In this document: piece by piece, positions 1-45,680 of the stretch
Position numbering within the stretch: position 1 is the first letter of the stretch
Layout of the letters: the number at the start of each line of letters is the position of its first letter
DNA from: Alviniconcha marisindica
Taxonomy: Eukaryota > Mollusca > Gastropoda > Provannidae
Length of the DNA: 64,000 nucleotides
Reading direction: 5' to 3'
Assembly: GCA_018857735.1 (NCBI GenBank)
Contig: JABMCL010000958.1
Span: 156,001 to 220,000, forward strand
Program-made: the position numbers and the translations under genes
The notes under the pieces: generated by a model
What the model was told of the DNA's origin: nothing
Database searches by the model: none
The model's input: the letters and a program-made list of their open reading frames with translations, nothing else

Positions 1-128
1 TGGAAATGGTACACAGTGGGACTGGGACACAATGGGACTGGTGCACACAGAGAGATCAGTCTTCATGTCCTGGTCACAATGTGTCCCAACCACATGGAAA
101 TGGGACACAACGGAAATTGTACAAAAAT

Positions 129-129
129 G

Positions 130-191
<62 letters not shown>
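129..191. repeat. (AC)n microsatellite
   Basis: About 31 uninterrupted AC units, roughly 95 bases upstream of the first exon in the window. Confidence 0.95.
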
Positions 192-192
<1 letters not shown>

Positions 193-286
193 CCATGCAG
201 TGCACCAAGTTCTTTGCAAATAATTATGTTTAACAGGCTAAACTGTTATAATAAGACATTGAGAGGGACTGCCTTGATTGTGACAG

Positions 287-34649
<34,363 letters not shown>

Positions 34650-36964
34650 GTCTCAGGCAGTAGGAACTGTGTGGCCACAGGGATTTTGGCAGTGCATGGA
34701 CTCTGGGTAGAGGTAGCGGGTTTGAGGGGAGGGGAGAGCACACCTGTTTACTCATACAATTTGGGCGTATTTTGTATGCCAAATGTTCAGCTCATGAAAA
34801 TTCAGAGAATAAAAATTTTAAAAATTAACGATCATAAATATTTCTAGACGCATTTTGCAGTTTGTTTGTTTTCCAGTCCGGAATATGCCCTTTTCAGGGT
34901 TTTCAGTGGCATATGTGTAAGTTTAATGACCTGTCACTGCTGTATTTTAGTTTCTGTATTGTGCTTTGTGTAGTCTCGGCACTGAGGCTTGTATTTTTGC
35001 TGCAAAGCATGTACATTCGCCATTTTGTGGAAACCATGTTGAAATTATTTTCAGATTATTTTCATGAAGAACAAAATGAAATGGAAAAGAAATGAAAATA
35101 CTGTAACTTTTCTCAAAATACTACAATATTTTCAAGTGTACTAGCTCTTATCTGTATTTGAGTGTAAAGAGGTCTGGGAGAGATGACTGAGCCAGGATTG
35201 AGTCTTGTAGTTCTTTGCATAAGGTTTTGTGTGGTGCCTGTATTGGCACATTGAAGAACCCCCTTGAGCACAGAAAAGAAATGCCTGGCAAAATTCTGGG
35301 GAGGTTTTTTGGGGTAAACTGGGTTGGGTAGTTGTGTCATGTATCATGACTGTTCTAGCTGGCTTTCTTGGGAAAAGCAAATAGAATTTCTCTTGACTGG
35401 AAAATTTCTAGGCGTGACCATGAAACCAATGAAATTCCTTTCACAGTTTTAATGATTCCAGCAGTGAGTGACCACCTTTGGAGAAACATTTTCTTTTTCT
35501 TTTTTAAATTACCATCCAAGTTTTTCCCCTTCAATTTTATGATTGTAATAGAGGCACACATCTGTCTTTACTGAATAACCAAACATGCAACATGATGTAT
35601 ATGATGCACATGTCTAAGTGCACAAAATTTAACATCTGACCAGAAACAACAACAGCAAAATCAACAAAAATGTATGCACATGTTTCATTCATTCATCTGT
35701 TTGTTTCGAGTGGAAAAAAATGTGGGTAGGCTAAAAGCTAAAGTTAATAACATGTGTTTGCATTTTACTTTCTGGTCTATGTCTGAAAGTGATTAACATC
35801 TCATTTGCTGTGCTACACTTGTGCCATTTCAGACCACGATCTTGGTCATACAAAAATGAATGGAGGGATATTCAAGATGTTATGTAAGAGTGGTTACATA
35901 TATCTCTATGCCTGTCAGTGCCTTTTCGGTTCTGCTTTACATCTTTGTGTCATGCTGCTGTCTCTTCCAGCAATTTAAATGCTTCCCCCCCCCCCCCCCC
36001 CCCCCCCCACACACACACCATTGAAAGCTATTTGAGATAAACATGCTTTATTGTCACCTCATTGAAACTGCTATATGCCAGCCATCAAGATCTGTGTCTG
36101 TGCCTACCTGTTTTAATTGTTGCATCATTAAGTCTTTTTGTGCCTTCTTGTGTGTGTTTGTTTTCAGCAGTCCTCCCCAGGTCAGTGTTACCCACTTCCC
36201 TTACTTAAGCTTGCCTGCATGATGCCATCAGAGGTTTTGTAAAGTTTTTAAAAGAACTTAGTCTTGTTGGTACTCATTGTTTTGTTAATGTGGAAAATGG
36301 TTTTAATTTGAATCATGTGTATGTGTTTGATCTTACCACTCATGAAAATGTGGATGAAAATTACAGAATAAACTTTGATTACAGGTCTTGAACTTACGGA
36401 ATAAACTTTGTTTACAGGGCTTGAACTTTTCTAGAACAGACTGCACTTGGAGGAAGTTTAAGATCTTCAAATGCATATGAAAATGTTGCTTGGTGTTTTG
36501 TTCAACAGGTTTCATGCTGCCAGTCACCTGAGCAATACAGCCTATGGTGTATGATGCCTGGGGGTTGGGGAGGTTGAGGGGGTTAATAAATATAACACTG
36601 TACTTGCCTGATTAATCAACTCCATACTGTTACCAGTTTCTGCTAGCCTCCCCCCCCCCCCCCCCCCACCTGCAGATCTTCAGAGACATTTTGAACTTTG
36701 GCTTTATACATCATACACAGTAAGCTTTACATTTCTTGGAGGGGGGAGGGGAGGTACATTTGTTTGCAGTTGCTGTGGTACTTTAATGAATCAGTGCATC
36801 AGGCACATTCAGCTTTTGATTGGTTAGGGTTGCTGTGGTGCTTGGTTTGTTTCATTTTTTATTTTTCTATTTTATAGTATAGATGCAGTGTGACAAAGCC
36901 TTTTTCCCCCTCCCAGCTATATATCTCTTCAACTGCTTTGTACTGTGCTGAATTCACCAGCCTT
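34650..36964. other. 3' flank of gene 1, no further gene
   Basis: Contains the likely 3' UTR and A/T-rich sequence with poly-C runs at 35987 and 36651. The short open frames lack coding character. Confidence 0.55.
34808..34813 (+). other. Candidate polyadenylation signal of gene 1
   Basis: AATAAA lies about 160 bases after the stop codon in an A/T-rich context. It is the first canonical hexamer downstream and a reasonable 3' end for this gene. Confidence 0.55.
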
Positions 36965-37230
36965 GTTCAAGTAAAAAAACTTTAATTATCCCTTAACCAG
37001 GCAGTTCAATAACTAATATAAGGCTCATTAATTTAAAAACATGTCAAACGTTTATGTTTATGACAATCATAAACAAGTTATACTGGACAAAAATCCACAA
37101 TACAATATAAAATATCACATAAATTGTAAACAGGTGCGTACTCATGTCACACCAGCACACACACACACACCACACACACACAACACACACACACACACAC
37201 ACAACACACCACACCACACACACACACACA

Positions 37231-37291
<61 letters not shown>

Positions 37292-38040
37292 AATATTAAT
37301 TCTACTCAACCAGATACACTCAGCCATCGACTGGACACATGCACGCTACCCAAACCTAATCAGACAGCCACCACACATTCAAACAATACAACCTAGATAC
37401 AGTATACATACTAGCTCAGCTGGCACAGAGGGCTGATCATGCCCTGTTGAGGAGTTGAATTGCTGTGGGGACAAACGAGTTCCCTCTCCTGTTGGTTTTG
37501 CATACCAGGGAGCGGAAACGATGTCCATGGGGCAAGCATTCAAACTCCCCACACAGGGCATGATCAGGGTCCTTCATAACAAAGTGTACCTTGAGCAGCA
37601 TTTGTTGATCACAGAACAAAGACAAACCTCTAACTTTTTCACAGATGGAACTAACATTTGCAGTTCTTTGTAGTGAATGTCTCTGCCTAACATTAAGATT
37701 ATAAAACCAGCAAATAAAGGAAAAAGTGAAAACACTTTCAATAAGAGTTATAAAAGAGCTTTAAAATAGTCGGATCAACCTTAAAAGATCTGAGCTTCCA
37801 CAGCAGATGGAGTCACTGGTGCTCATTCCTTGTGATTGCCTCAGTGTTTAAAACTCACTTTAAAGTGTCTTCAGAAATTGTACCACGGTACTTATATGAG
37901 TGGACCATTTCCACAGCTTCACCATGTATCTGGATCTCCCCATGAGTGTGCCCCAGTCTCCTGAAATCAACTATCATCTCTTTAGTTTTGCTCACATTCA
38001 GGTAATAATTCTTGCTATGCTTTGCAGTTGAACTGTACAT
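36965..38040 (-). pseudogene. Broken non-LTR retrotransposon (reverse transcriptase C-terminal part)
   Basis: Minus-strand fragments at 37855-38040 (NVSKTKEMIVDFRRL, then EAVEMVHSYKYRG) and 37437-37625 (DPDHALCGEFECLPHGHRF, CKTNRRGNSFVPTAIQLLN) match the usual end of LINE ORF2 proteins. They are in different frames and separated by stops, so this is a dead copy. A candidate 3' end lies near 36969 (actttaattatccctt). An (AC)n array at 37155-37290 lies within it. A CR1/L2-like clade is likely but not certain. Confidence 0.7.
37155..37291. repeat. (AC)n array with ACC interruptions
   Basis: AC repeats broken by caacac and ccacac, sitting inside the broken LINE. Confidence 0.93.
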
Positions 38041-38099
38041 TTACTCATATGTATGCATGTGTAACTGATTTCTGGGTTTTTAATTTTGTTACTTGTTAG

Positions 38100-38280
38100 A
38101 TCACCTATACAACCAGAACTGTTATGCAATCAAAAAAATATAAAAAAATCTGCAATCTATGCATGTAACCAGCACTGTTATGCAATCAAAATCATATTTT
38201 TCTGCAATCTATGCATGTAACCAGAACTGTTAATGTTATGCAATCAAAATCATATTTTTCTACAATCTATGCATGTACTT
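38100..38280 (+). repeat. Tandem repeat of about 55-60 bp, 3 copies
   Basis: Contains aaccagaactgttatgcaat caaaa and tctgcaatctatgcatgta. Intergenic between the convergent genes. Confidence 0.75.
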
Positions 38281-39019
38281 GATTTCTATTCAACATTTCT
38301 GTTCAAAAGCAAACATTTTTGGACAATAAATATGTTCTTGAAGTCTGTTTTTTACGCAGAGACATTATTACATGCATGGAGAGAGGTCATGACCTCACTT
38401 ATTATGCCTGAGAGAGGGAACTTTTGGTCATATATTATTTGTAACGTCAGTCAATGTCTTTTATTAGGTGAACATTATTGGACATCATTTATTATGTACA
38501 GCACTGTTTGACACCAGTTATGATGTATTAGATTTTGTTTATTTCATATGTTACAAGAATGATGTCGTAAAATCAGACAGATGAGAGCATGAATAAAGTA
38601 GCACTGCATATTTCTCTTGTTGTGTGGTTCAGTAAAATGGCCATGTGAACGCAACCTTTGCCTTGATTCTCTATCACTAGAACTACCTCACCCCTCTTGT
38701 GTTTAAAAAAACAAAAACTAAAAAGGCTGACATTATTGTCTTTATCCAACATTTTCTGAAACATCCAGGTGTTGCACAGTCAAGTTACGGGCTGCGTGTG
38801 CGTGCGTGTGTGCGTGCATGTGTGCGTGATGAAATGATTGTATATTATTATGTCTTTGTAGGAGCTCCAAGCTCTCATGAGATGGGGTGCCATATATAAT
38901 CTATTTTCATTACATTACTGCCATGCTAGACACTGATACGACCATGATAGGAACAAAGGGGTAACCATGCAAACTCTGAAAGAGATTAAGGGAACTGTCA
39001 AAGCAACAGCACACACAAA

Positions 39020-39240
39020 TGTACACCTACCCACCCACAAGCGCACCCTCATTAACCCACCCACAAACAAATGCATATTAACTCGCCCACAAACACATTA
39101 ACTTGCCAACAAACATACATCCACCCACACACAAACGTATGCATACTATTTATTAGCTCGCCCACAGACACATTAACTTACCAACCAACACACATCCACC
39201 AACCCACAAACACATGCATACTTACTTGCCCACAAGCAAG
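39020..39240 (+). repeat. Degenerate ACCCAC/CACAAAC array
   Basis: Variants of gcccacaaacacattaactt with cacccacc blocks and catgcatac. Intergenic. Confidence 0.65.
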
Positions 39241-39290
39241 TAAGTAACTTGGTGTTTTATGCCCAGTCAACCAGTATGGTTATATCAGGG
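39240..39290. repeat. Short dispersed repeat (also at 27281-27305)
   Basis: The block taacttggtgttttatgccc is nearly identical to taacttagtgttttatgccc at 27284. Probably a fragment of a dispersed element; both copies are too short to classify. Confidence 0.4.
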
Positions 39291-39683
39291 TGCTCAAACA
39301 CATTAACTTAACAATTAAAACAGCTAATACACATCAACCTATCCATACACACGTGTATCTCGACACACAGATGAATCTCCTCCTCCCCCCCCCCCCCCCC
39401 CCCCCCTCACACACACACACAGATGCATCCTCCATCATTTGCAAACAGTCTGTCACCAGGAAAGAGTCTGGAGGGAACTGTGAGAAAAAAGAAGAAGGGG
39501 AAAAAAGAGAGTATTTCAACAACTTTTTGGAAAGATTGGGGGTCACTGGATCCACTTAATTTCCTGTACTTCTGTGAAAGCTGCCTTCAGTCAGTTGCAG
39601 TCTGTGTTCTCTGTTTTGTTCATATGACTGGAGTTGAAATAGATATCGCCAGTGACTGATGAAAACTCCATAACTCAATTTGA

Positions 39684-39689
39684 TTTATT
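39684..39689 (-). other. Candidate polyadenylation signal of the GPCR gene
   Basis: TTTATT on the plus strand reads AATAAA on the minus strand, about 485 nt after the GPCR stop. Closer canonical signals were not noticed. Moderate to weak support. Confidence 0.35.
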
Positions 39690-40173
39690 TTACGTTAGAA
39701 AACGCGGAAGTTTTTTTTAGCTTGAAGTGTAAATTAAAAAAACATTTAAACCAAAAAGCAACCAACCAAACAACCAACAAACAAAAAGCAAAAACACCGC
39801 ACATAGAACAAAACAACAACAAAAGCAAAAAAAGAAAAAGACATACACAAACCAACAACGACAACAACCCCCCCCCCCCCACTCCCATCCCCACCCCACC
39901 CCCACCCGATTTTCATCAGAAACAACCGGACTTTTATCAACGGCTGAAATACTAACAGCTGAACACCTAACATCGTGCCATTCTTTTTCCACGGTTCTGA
40001 GTTGGTGTTTCTACAAGAATATCTTATTCAACGATCCAGACTTTTCCCGGTTCGAATTCAAGGCAGCACGAGTTTGTGCGCCAACGCCAACTCATTATAT
40101 GGGTCAGTCTTCTTACGCACCATTATTATTATGTAAAGGCGAGGGAACGGCTTCCAAGGGGAGCATTTGTAAA

Positions 40174-43100
40174 CTACATCATAGCTACTGCAGTTGCTCT
40201 AGTACAGGTGTGATGCACGAGCATAACAGGTTGTCTCCCTCGGTGAGTGCTCACAGACTCGCGTCCTTCCTGTGCCCTGTTGAAATTTGGTGAGCGCAAC
40301 GAGTGAGTATTCACGGAAACGTTTTTTTGCACTCCATTAACAGTCGTTGAACACGACAGAATGTCTTCATGGGTGAGCACTTGCTCACTGAGCCATGTTT
40401 TAAGCAGTTTAATGGCAACAGATCTGTTAACGGGTAATGACATCTTCAACCTTGAGTCACTGTGTGTATGTTCTGTCACGTCTGTGTACATTCGGTTTTC
40501 CAGACGTTTCAGCAAGCACGCTTCCTGCGCTTTCAAGCGTTTCTCCATCAGCACGTTGAAGGTGTAGAGGAAGGGGTTCAGCGCGGAGTTGAAGGGCATC
40601 ACGAAGATGGCCACAGCGACGTTGAGCTCGCCGGGAATAGGAATTCCTGCGGAGGCCAGCAAACCCAGGAGGCCAATAGGGAACCAGCACAGGAAGTCCG
40701 AAAGAACAATGGTGGTCAGGCGGCGCGCAACGGCAGTGTCTCTCGATCCTCTTTTCATTGAAGAGGACACAGAGTTGGAGTGTACAGACCAATAGATGAA
40801 TACCTGGCCCAAAGCAATCAGCAGAAACAGCACGAAGTTGAGAATGATCATCACGCCGAAGGAGAAGCCGTAACCTTGGAACCTGCTGGAGAATGGCAGT
40901 GGGATGCAGATGCCAGTCTGACCGTAGAACTCCCAGTGTGACGTTACGGGCAGCAGTGGGACGGCCGCCAAGGCAATGCCGACCATCCAGACGATTACAC
41001 AAGCTACCAGCGCGGAGGATCGGCTGAAGCGAAGGTTGCTGAACGGAAAGTGCAGAGCGAGGAAGCGGTCCAGAGTGATGAGGCAGATGATGAAGGCCGA
41101 CACCTCGCTGGACACCAGAGAGAGAAAGCCAGCAAGTTTGCAGACAACGCTTTTCTTCCAGTGGTCCCCATGCCAAAAGTATTGCCCACGATAGATCTGA
41201 TCAGCTACCCCTACAATGGCCAGGTAAACCCCCATAAAGAAGTCGGCCACAGAGAGACTGGTGACAAACATATTAAAGCTACCCGGAGCTGCGCCTTTGT
41301 TACTGAAGTAAAGTCGTGACACAAAGCTGCCACTGTTGCCCACAATGGACAGTGAAGCAAATATCCAAAGAAATACGCGGTACACGTTGGATTTGAGAAG
41401 ATCTTCACAAGACGCCAGCAGGTCTTGCTCGGCGTGGCATTTGCCCACTTGGAAGTCCTCGGGAAGCATGGCTTTACAGCACAACTTATAGTTGTCAGAA
41501 TGCACAACCTTCAGAGAGGCTAGACCTTTCAGCAGATCGCTAGGGAAGTCCTCCAGCGGGGAACCTCTTACGTCCAGGTTCTCCAACAGCGGTGTGGACT
41601 TAAAACCCTCTTGCGTAATAGTCGTCAGCTTGCTAAACGAAATATTGAGTACCTTGAGATTCGGGCAGCCGACCAGTGCACTGCCGTTGAACACACTGAG
41701 ACTGGTACGCGATAAGTTAATATCCCGAAGTACAATCGTGCCTAGTCCTAAGGAGTCAGTGTTCGTTATCTCCAACAAGGGGTTTCCGGTTAACACAAGA
41801 ACTCGTAGGTTATTCAGGGAGTGGAAATGCTGCATGTCAATGCGTGTAAGTTCGTTCCTACTTAAATCCAAGTGCCTCAGGTTAGGAAGTTCCAAAATCG
41901 ACTGCATGGCAATCTGGCAATCGGATAGACGAAGATGTATCAGAAAGTAATTGTGGGACAAATCACCGGGCGTCATACCAGACCCACTGGCGTCCAAGTA
42001 GCGAAGAGCAGGGTAGGAGCTGGCAGAAAAAATGGCAGAACAGATGAAGGCCAGACCCTGGCAGCGACACACATCAGGGCAGGTTATCTCTTCACAAAGT
42101 AGCTCGTCATCATACTGAGGACACTGAAGCACGCCGTCACACACATGGTCAGCATGAAGACACACTTTGGAACCTCGACAACGGTAGTAGCCGGTACAGG
42201 TGTAGTTGTCACATGATGCCTCGTCCTCGCGGTTCGGGCAATCATCCACACCATTGCAGCGGAGATGCATGGGCAGGCACAGTCTCTGGGAGCACTGAAA
42301 CTGGGTCGAAGAACACTCACCTGACTTATTGACCTGTTTGAGGAAAGACCATTCGCTAGCGTTGAGACCTGTTTGTTTCTCGTTGAGCGGTCCAAAGATT
42401 TCTCGATGTACTGGACAGAATTCATCTGAACCGTCGTAACAGTCCGGTGTTCCGTCACATAGCTGGTTGCGGATAATACACTGGCCGTTTTGACATCGAT
42501 ACCAAGCAAATGGACAGGGAGAAAACTGACAGAAGTTTTCATCCGTGTTGTCCTCGCAGTGTTGGATATGATCACACACCAGAGTGTAGTGCAGCGCAGC
42601 CTCGCTACGTTCACACAGAAACATTGGTATTGTGACGCTTCCCAAGTAACAGGACGTCGTGGATTCCTTCGCGCCGCACTGTCCCTCTATGTCACACGCC
42701 AGGAAGTCTCGCGTCATATGACCAGAAGAACACTGGACCTCGCGCACGTTCCAGACTGTGTCATCTGGATCAATAGATACACTGCTGCTGAAGTCAAGTT
42801 CCGTTTCGTTTAGGAATTCTGTATTTTCTTTGTCAAATTCACAGACAAAGTCCGCTTTCATGGCCCGTTGGCAGTCAATAGGCTCGAACAGTTCTTCTTT
42901 GGGTTTATAATAAGCACATTTGGGTGGATACACATTTCTAATGGGGTTAATGAGGAACGCCGTTCTACCATCGACCCATTGCCACAAGCTTCCGTACAGC
43001 GTCGCAATGGTAACACCCTTCAGTCTGTCCACCAGCTGACCCCCGACATAGAGAGGACGAGGATTTCTCACAACGGACATCAGCCGCCTGAATCGTCCGA

Positions 43101-44736
43101 GTTCATCTGATGTCGCCAGCGTCACCAGGTTTTGATTTTCTCGAATGCATTCATAATTGGCGTCACTCCACGTCGTCTCTGCGCCACGTCGAGCAAACCT
43201 GTAGCATTTCGTTCCCGTGTCTAGTGCTCCATCTCCACAGTCGTCGCTGTGGTAGCTGCAGTCTTTTTCGTCTTCATTTCCTTGACATTCCGTCACAATG
43301 TTACAGCTAAACACCGGCCGGAAGGTGTGAAAATGAGGCACGGAGCAGTTGAATAGGTTTTCCGAAAGCTGCTTGGGCTCTTGGGACCTCGGAAGGATCG
43401 CGTACATCATCTTAAAACCAGTGAGCGCAGAAGTCTCATCAGTGTGAAAGAAAAGGTTTATAGAGGAACGATAGACACGTGGCGGTATAGTTTGCCATCC
43501 ACACTCTCTCCACGTTTGGTTGAATTGTGCCACACCCAAGTCTAAGTAGTCATACTTACAGTCGACGTCAGTCTCCACAAAGAAATGAGTAAAGCTGATG
43601 AGCACGGACTCGTTGTCCGAAACGTGCAGGTGAAAGGCCCCTTCATAGCTGTCGGGATAGGGATTTACTCCGTTGAACCGGGGCGAGGTGACATAGCTGA
43701 CCGTGTCCGTCAGCCGCACCACAGGCAAGTCCATGACTATGGTGCCACGCTGAACGTGGAAATGGAATGTTATGGCTGATGCAAGATGCAGATTGCGACT
43801 GCGGAAGCGAAAGAAGAGAGAAGCCGAGGAAGTTATGGTTACACTTCTGGTACCCAACACTGAAATATTGAAGACGTGTTTGTTTTCGAGTTCATCTTCC
43901 ACGCTGAGTTCAAGAACTTGGGTACCGTTGCGTTGGTCGTCGCTGAGCCGCAGCTGGTCAATGGTCAGATTAATGTAATGCTTTTCAGGAACTTTGATGG
44001 TCCAGTAACAGAGAGTAGCGGGCTGTTCGCTCTCATCGTGCGTCAAAATGTCGACAGTGGTGGGTATTGACGTATGAAATGCCGGTGACTCGCTCGCGAG
44101 ACATGCTGTCACATTGATGACAAAATACCCAGTGTCCTTTTCACACAGCGTGACCTTGCAGTCTTTCGTCGACAGCACAGGCGATGGTGTGAATAGGGAT
44201 GTGGTGTTGGTGGGGACGGATGAGGATGTTCTTAATGTGAACACATTTTCAGTGGTGAAATCGCCGCTCACTTTTCGGACAAAAACAGAATCCGACAAAG
44301 TCTCGATGCTTTCTAAATCTAAGATGACAGTTTCATCAATATCGGAAATCATAGCACTAGGAGTACTTCCAACACTTTTTAAGTCGGCAGTCTGTCCAGA
44401 AGTACTCTCATCGACAGAGCTGTCGGGATAGATAGCGCTCTTCGACACGCTAGAGACGTTCTCTGTATGCCTGGCATTGTCATCAACCGCTGTGTCTGTA
44501 GAAATACCAGCACTTACAACAGTACTGTCCGTATTGTGAATGGCTGTAGCTTCTACGCCACTTGCTGATGCTGAAACATGGCGTATGATTTCAAGGACGC
44601 CAAATCTAGTGCTGCTATCGTTGTTTAGCATAGTTGACGGTGATGAATTGTCAATGGATGCTACAGCCATTGCATTTCCAGACAATGCGAACAGTGTGAT
44701 CATAAGTTTAAACAAAACAGCCATATTGAGAATCAT
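40174..44736 (-). CDS. CUB/C-type lectin/LDLa/LRR GPCR (GRL101/relaxin-receptor-like), single exon
   Basis: 1520 residues, no introns. An in-frame TGA 18 nt upstream of the ATG supports the start at 44736. Order by residue: signal peptide 1-24; Ser/Thr-rich region 25-190; CUB-like 190-330 and 345-447; degenerate LDLa about 464-493; C-type lectin 500-633 (WQWVDG, no EPN/QPD calcium motif); LDLa repeats about 708-736, 741-774, 808-842 and 847-881 with acidic DxxDE ends; LRR N-cap CPDVCRC at 886; LRRs about 905-1085; CCK hinge near 1086; seven helices about 1117-1395. GPCR marks: C1199 and C1277 (disulfide pair), LDRF in place of DRY at 1222, NPFLY at 1387. This is the leucine-rich-repeat receptor family with LDLa modules (relaxin receptors, snail GRL101). 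A G-protein-coupled role is expected from family; the ligand is unknown. The N-terminal CUB and lectin parts suggest protein or glycan binding (inference). Confidence 0.93.
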   Translation of the reverse strand: MILNMAVLFKLMITLFALSGNAMAVASIDNSSPSTMLNNDSSTRFGVLEIIRHVSASASGVEATAIHNTDSTVVSAGISTDTAVDDNARHTENVSSVSKSAIYPDSSVDESTSGQTADLKSVGSTPSAMISDIDETVILDLESIETLSDSVFVRKVSGDFTTENVFTLRTSSSVPTNTTSLFTPSPVLSTKDCKVTLCEKDTGYFVINVTACLASESPAFHTSIPTTVDILTHDESEQPATLCYWTIKVPEKHYINLTIDQLRLSDDQRNGTQVLELSVEDELENKHVFNISVLGTRSVTITSSASLFFRFRSRNLHLASAITFHFHVQRGTIVMDLPVVRLTDTVSYVTSPRFNGVNPYPDSYEGAFHLHVSDNESVLISFTHFFVETDVDCKYDYLDLGVAQFNQTWRECGWQTIPPRVYRSSINLFFHTDETSALTGFKMMYAILPRSQEPKQLSENLFNCSVPHFHTFRPVFSCNIVTECQGNEDEKDCSYHSDDCGDGALDTGTKCYRFARRGAETTWSDANYECIRENQNLVTLATSDELGRFRRLMSVVRNPRPLYVGGQLVDRLKGVTIATLYGSLWQWVDGRTAFLINPIRNVYPPKCAYYKPKEELFEPIDCQRAMKADFVCEFDKENTEFLNETELDFSSSVSIDPDDTVWNVREVQCSSGHMTRDFLACDIEGQCGAKESTTSCYLGSVTIPMFLCERSEAALHYTLVCDHIQHCEDNTDENFCQFSPCPFAWYRCQNGQCIIRNQLCDGTPDCYDGSDEFCPVHREIFGPLNEKQTGLNASEWSFLKQVNKSGECSSTQFQCSQRLCLPMHLRCNGVDDCPNREDEASCDNYTCTGYYRCRGSKVCLHADHVCDGVLQCPQYDDELLCEEITCPDVCRCQGLAFICSAIFSASSYPALRYLDASGSGMTPGDLSHNYFLIHLRLSDCQIAMQSILELPNLRHLDLSRNELTRIDMQHFHSLNNLRVLVLTGNPLLEITNTDSLGLGTIVLRDINLSRTSLSVFNGSALVGCPNLKVLNISFSKLTTITQEGFKSTPLLENLDVRGSPLEDFPSDLLKGLASLKVVHSDNYKLCCKAMLPEDFQVGKCHAEQDLLASCEDLLKSNVYRVFLWIFASLSIVGNSGSFVSRLYFSNKGAAPGSFNMFVTSLSVADFFMGVYLAIVGVADQIYRGQYFWHGDHWKKSVVCKLAGFLSLVSSEVSAFIICLITLDRFLALHFPFSNLRFSRSSALVACVIVWMVGIALAAVPLLPVTSHWEFYGQTGICIPLPFSSRFQGYGFSFGVMIILNFVLFLLIALGQVFIYWSVHSNSVSSSMKRGSRDTAVARRLTTIVLSDFLCWFPIGLLGLLASAGIPIPGELNVAVAIFVMPFNSALNPFLYTFNVLMEKRLKAQEACLLKRLENRMYTDVTEHTHSDSRLKMSLPVNRSVAIKLLKTWLSEQVLTHEDILSCSTTVNGVQKNVSVNTHSLRSPNFNRAQEGRESVSTHRGRQPVMLVHHTCTRATAVAMM

Positions 44737-44964
44737 GACTGACCGGTTGGTTCAGTTAGGTCTTGTCGACGATTTGGTAAAAAGAGCGTCAATACATCCA
44801 CCTGAGGTCTGGTGTTTTCCTCGCGAAGATCTCGTCACAGTTTTGTAGGAACAATACAATACCTCAACCCCGCTGAATTAAGGAGTAGGCCTAGTGACGT
44901 AGAAACCCTTGGACAACTCAACCATGCAGACTCAGAAGCATAGAGCAGGAACCGCCAGAAAACA

Positions 44965-45292
44965 GTAAGTAAACATGGTGCTTAACGTCCACAGAAACCG
45001 TACGGCTTATTAGGGACGGGGAGAAGGGTGGGGGGGGGGGGAGGGGGTATGGAGGTGGGTGGAGAGGGAGATTATATACCTATCGCTACACTGTCACCAC
45101 CAGAATGACTTCTGCATTAAGATGTGCAGCGATGAGAGCCATTTTAATGTTTCAGTAGGAAGTGATGGCAGTCACAAGACAGTGTCCACAAACCACAACC
45201 TTTTTGAAGAGAAAGGAGAGCCGAAGCGGTATCGAACCGCGGTCCTTCCGCTTACCAGCCTAACGCCTTACCGCTAGGCCAAACCGGCTCAC
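44965..45292 (-). mobile_element. tRNA-derived SINE, family B
   Basis: On the minus strand, bases 45292-45220 fold like a tRNA: acceptor arm GAGCCGG with a matching 3' strand, A-box-like tggcctagcggt, T arm gcggttcgataccgc. The body (45075-45215) is shared with 11735-12170. The far end (cttaacgtccacagaaacc at 44973) is shared with 60020 and 61810. It looks like a SINE rather than a functional tRNA gene because the head continues into a dispersed body. Confidence 0.7.
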
Positions 45293-45527
45293 GCCAGAAA
45301 ACATCATCGAGGCAGAATTATATAGTGGTGGCGAACCCGTGTGTCCTGCCTGAAAATAAATAAATAAATATATATATATAAAAATACGCATTTGGTATAA
45401 CAGTTGTTTCATAACGTTTCACAGATCTTAAAAGAGAAGTAACCAAAATTAATAACGTGCAAAAAGCTACATCTAGCTGGAAAAATAAATAATCAGAAAC
45501 AAGAATGACTGCTAGCGTTCTAAAACA

Positions 45528-45680
45528 AGATCCAAACACATTAAAAGGTTCAAAAGAACGCTATTTATTAGGACAAAATAAACGTTTTGTAGCTCGACAA
45601 AGGGGATTACCCCGAACATTTGCTGGTTTGTTTTGTCCTAATAAATAGCGTTCTTTTTAACCTTTTATTTGTTTGGATCT
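45528..45680. mobile_element. Long-inverted-repeat MITE, copy 1
   Basis: 153 bp. The left arm starts agatccaaacacattaaaag and includes gaacgctatttattaggac. The right arm is the near-perfect reverse complement, ending tttggatct. Arms of about 55 bp leave a loop of about 40. A second, diverged copy is at 31388-31562. Confidence 0.72.

Larger units (their letters stand above)
38281..40173. other. Interval between convergent genes 1 and 2
   Basis: Holds the array at 39020-39240, a dispersed fragment at 39240, a poly-C/AC tract at 39387-39420 and A-rich sequence at 39730-39900. The GPCR 3' UTR probably lies at its right end. CpG frequency rises toward 40 kb. Confidence 0.55.

Noticed and set aside
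40457..41176. 239-codon minus-strand frame overlapping the GPCR
   Set aside because: It lies in another frame within the 7TM coding region and has no domain character.
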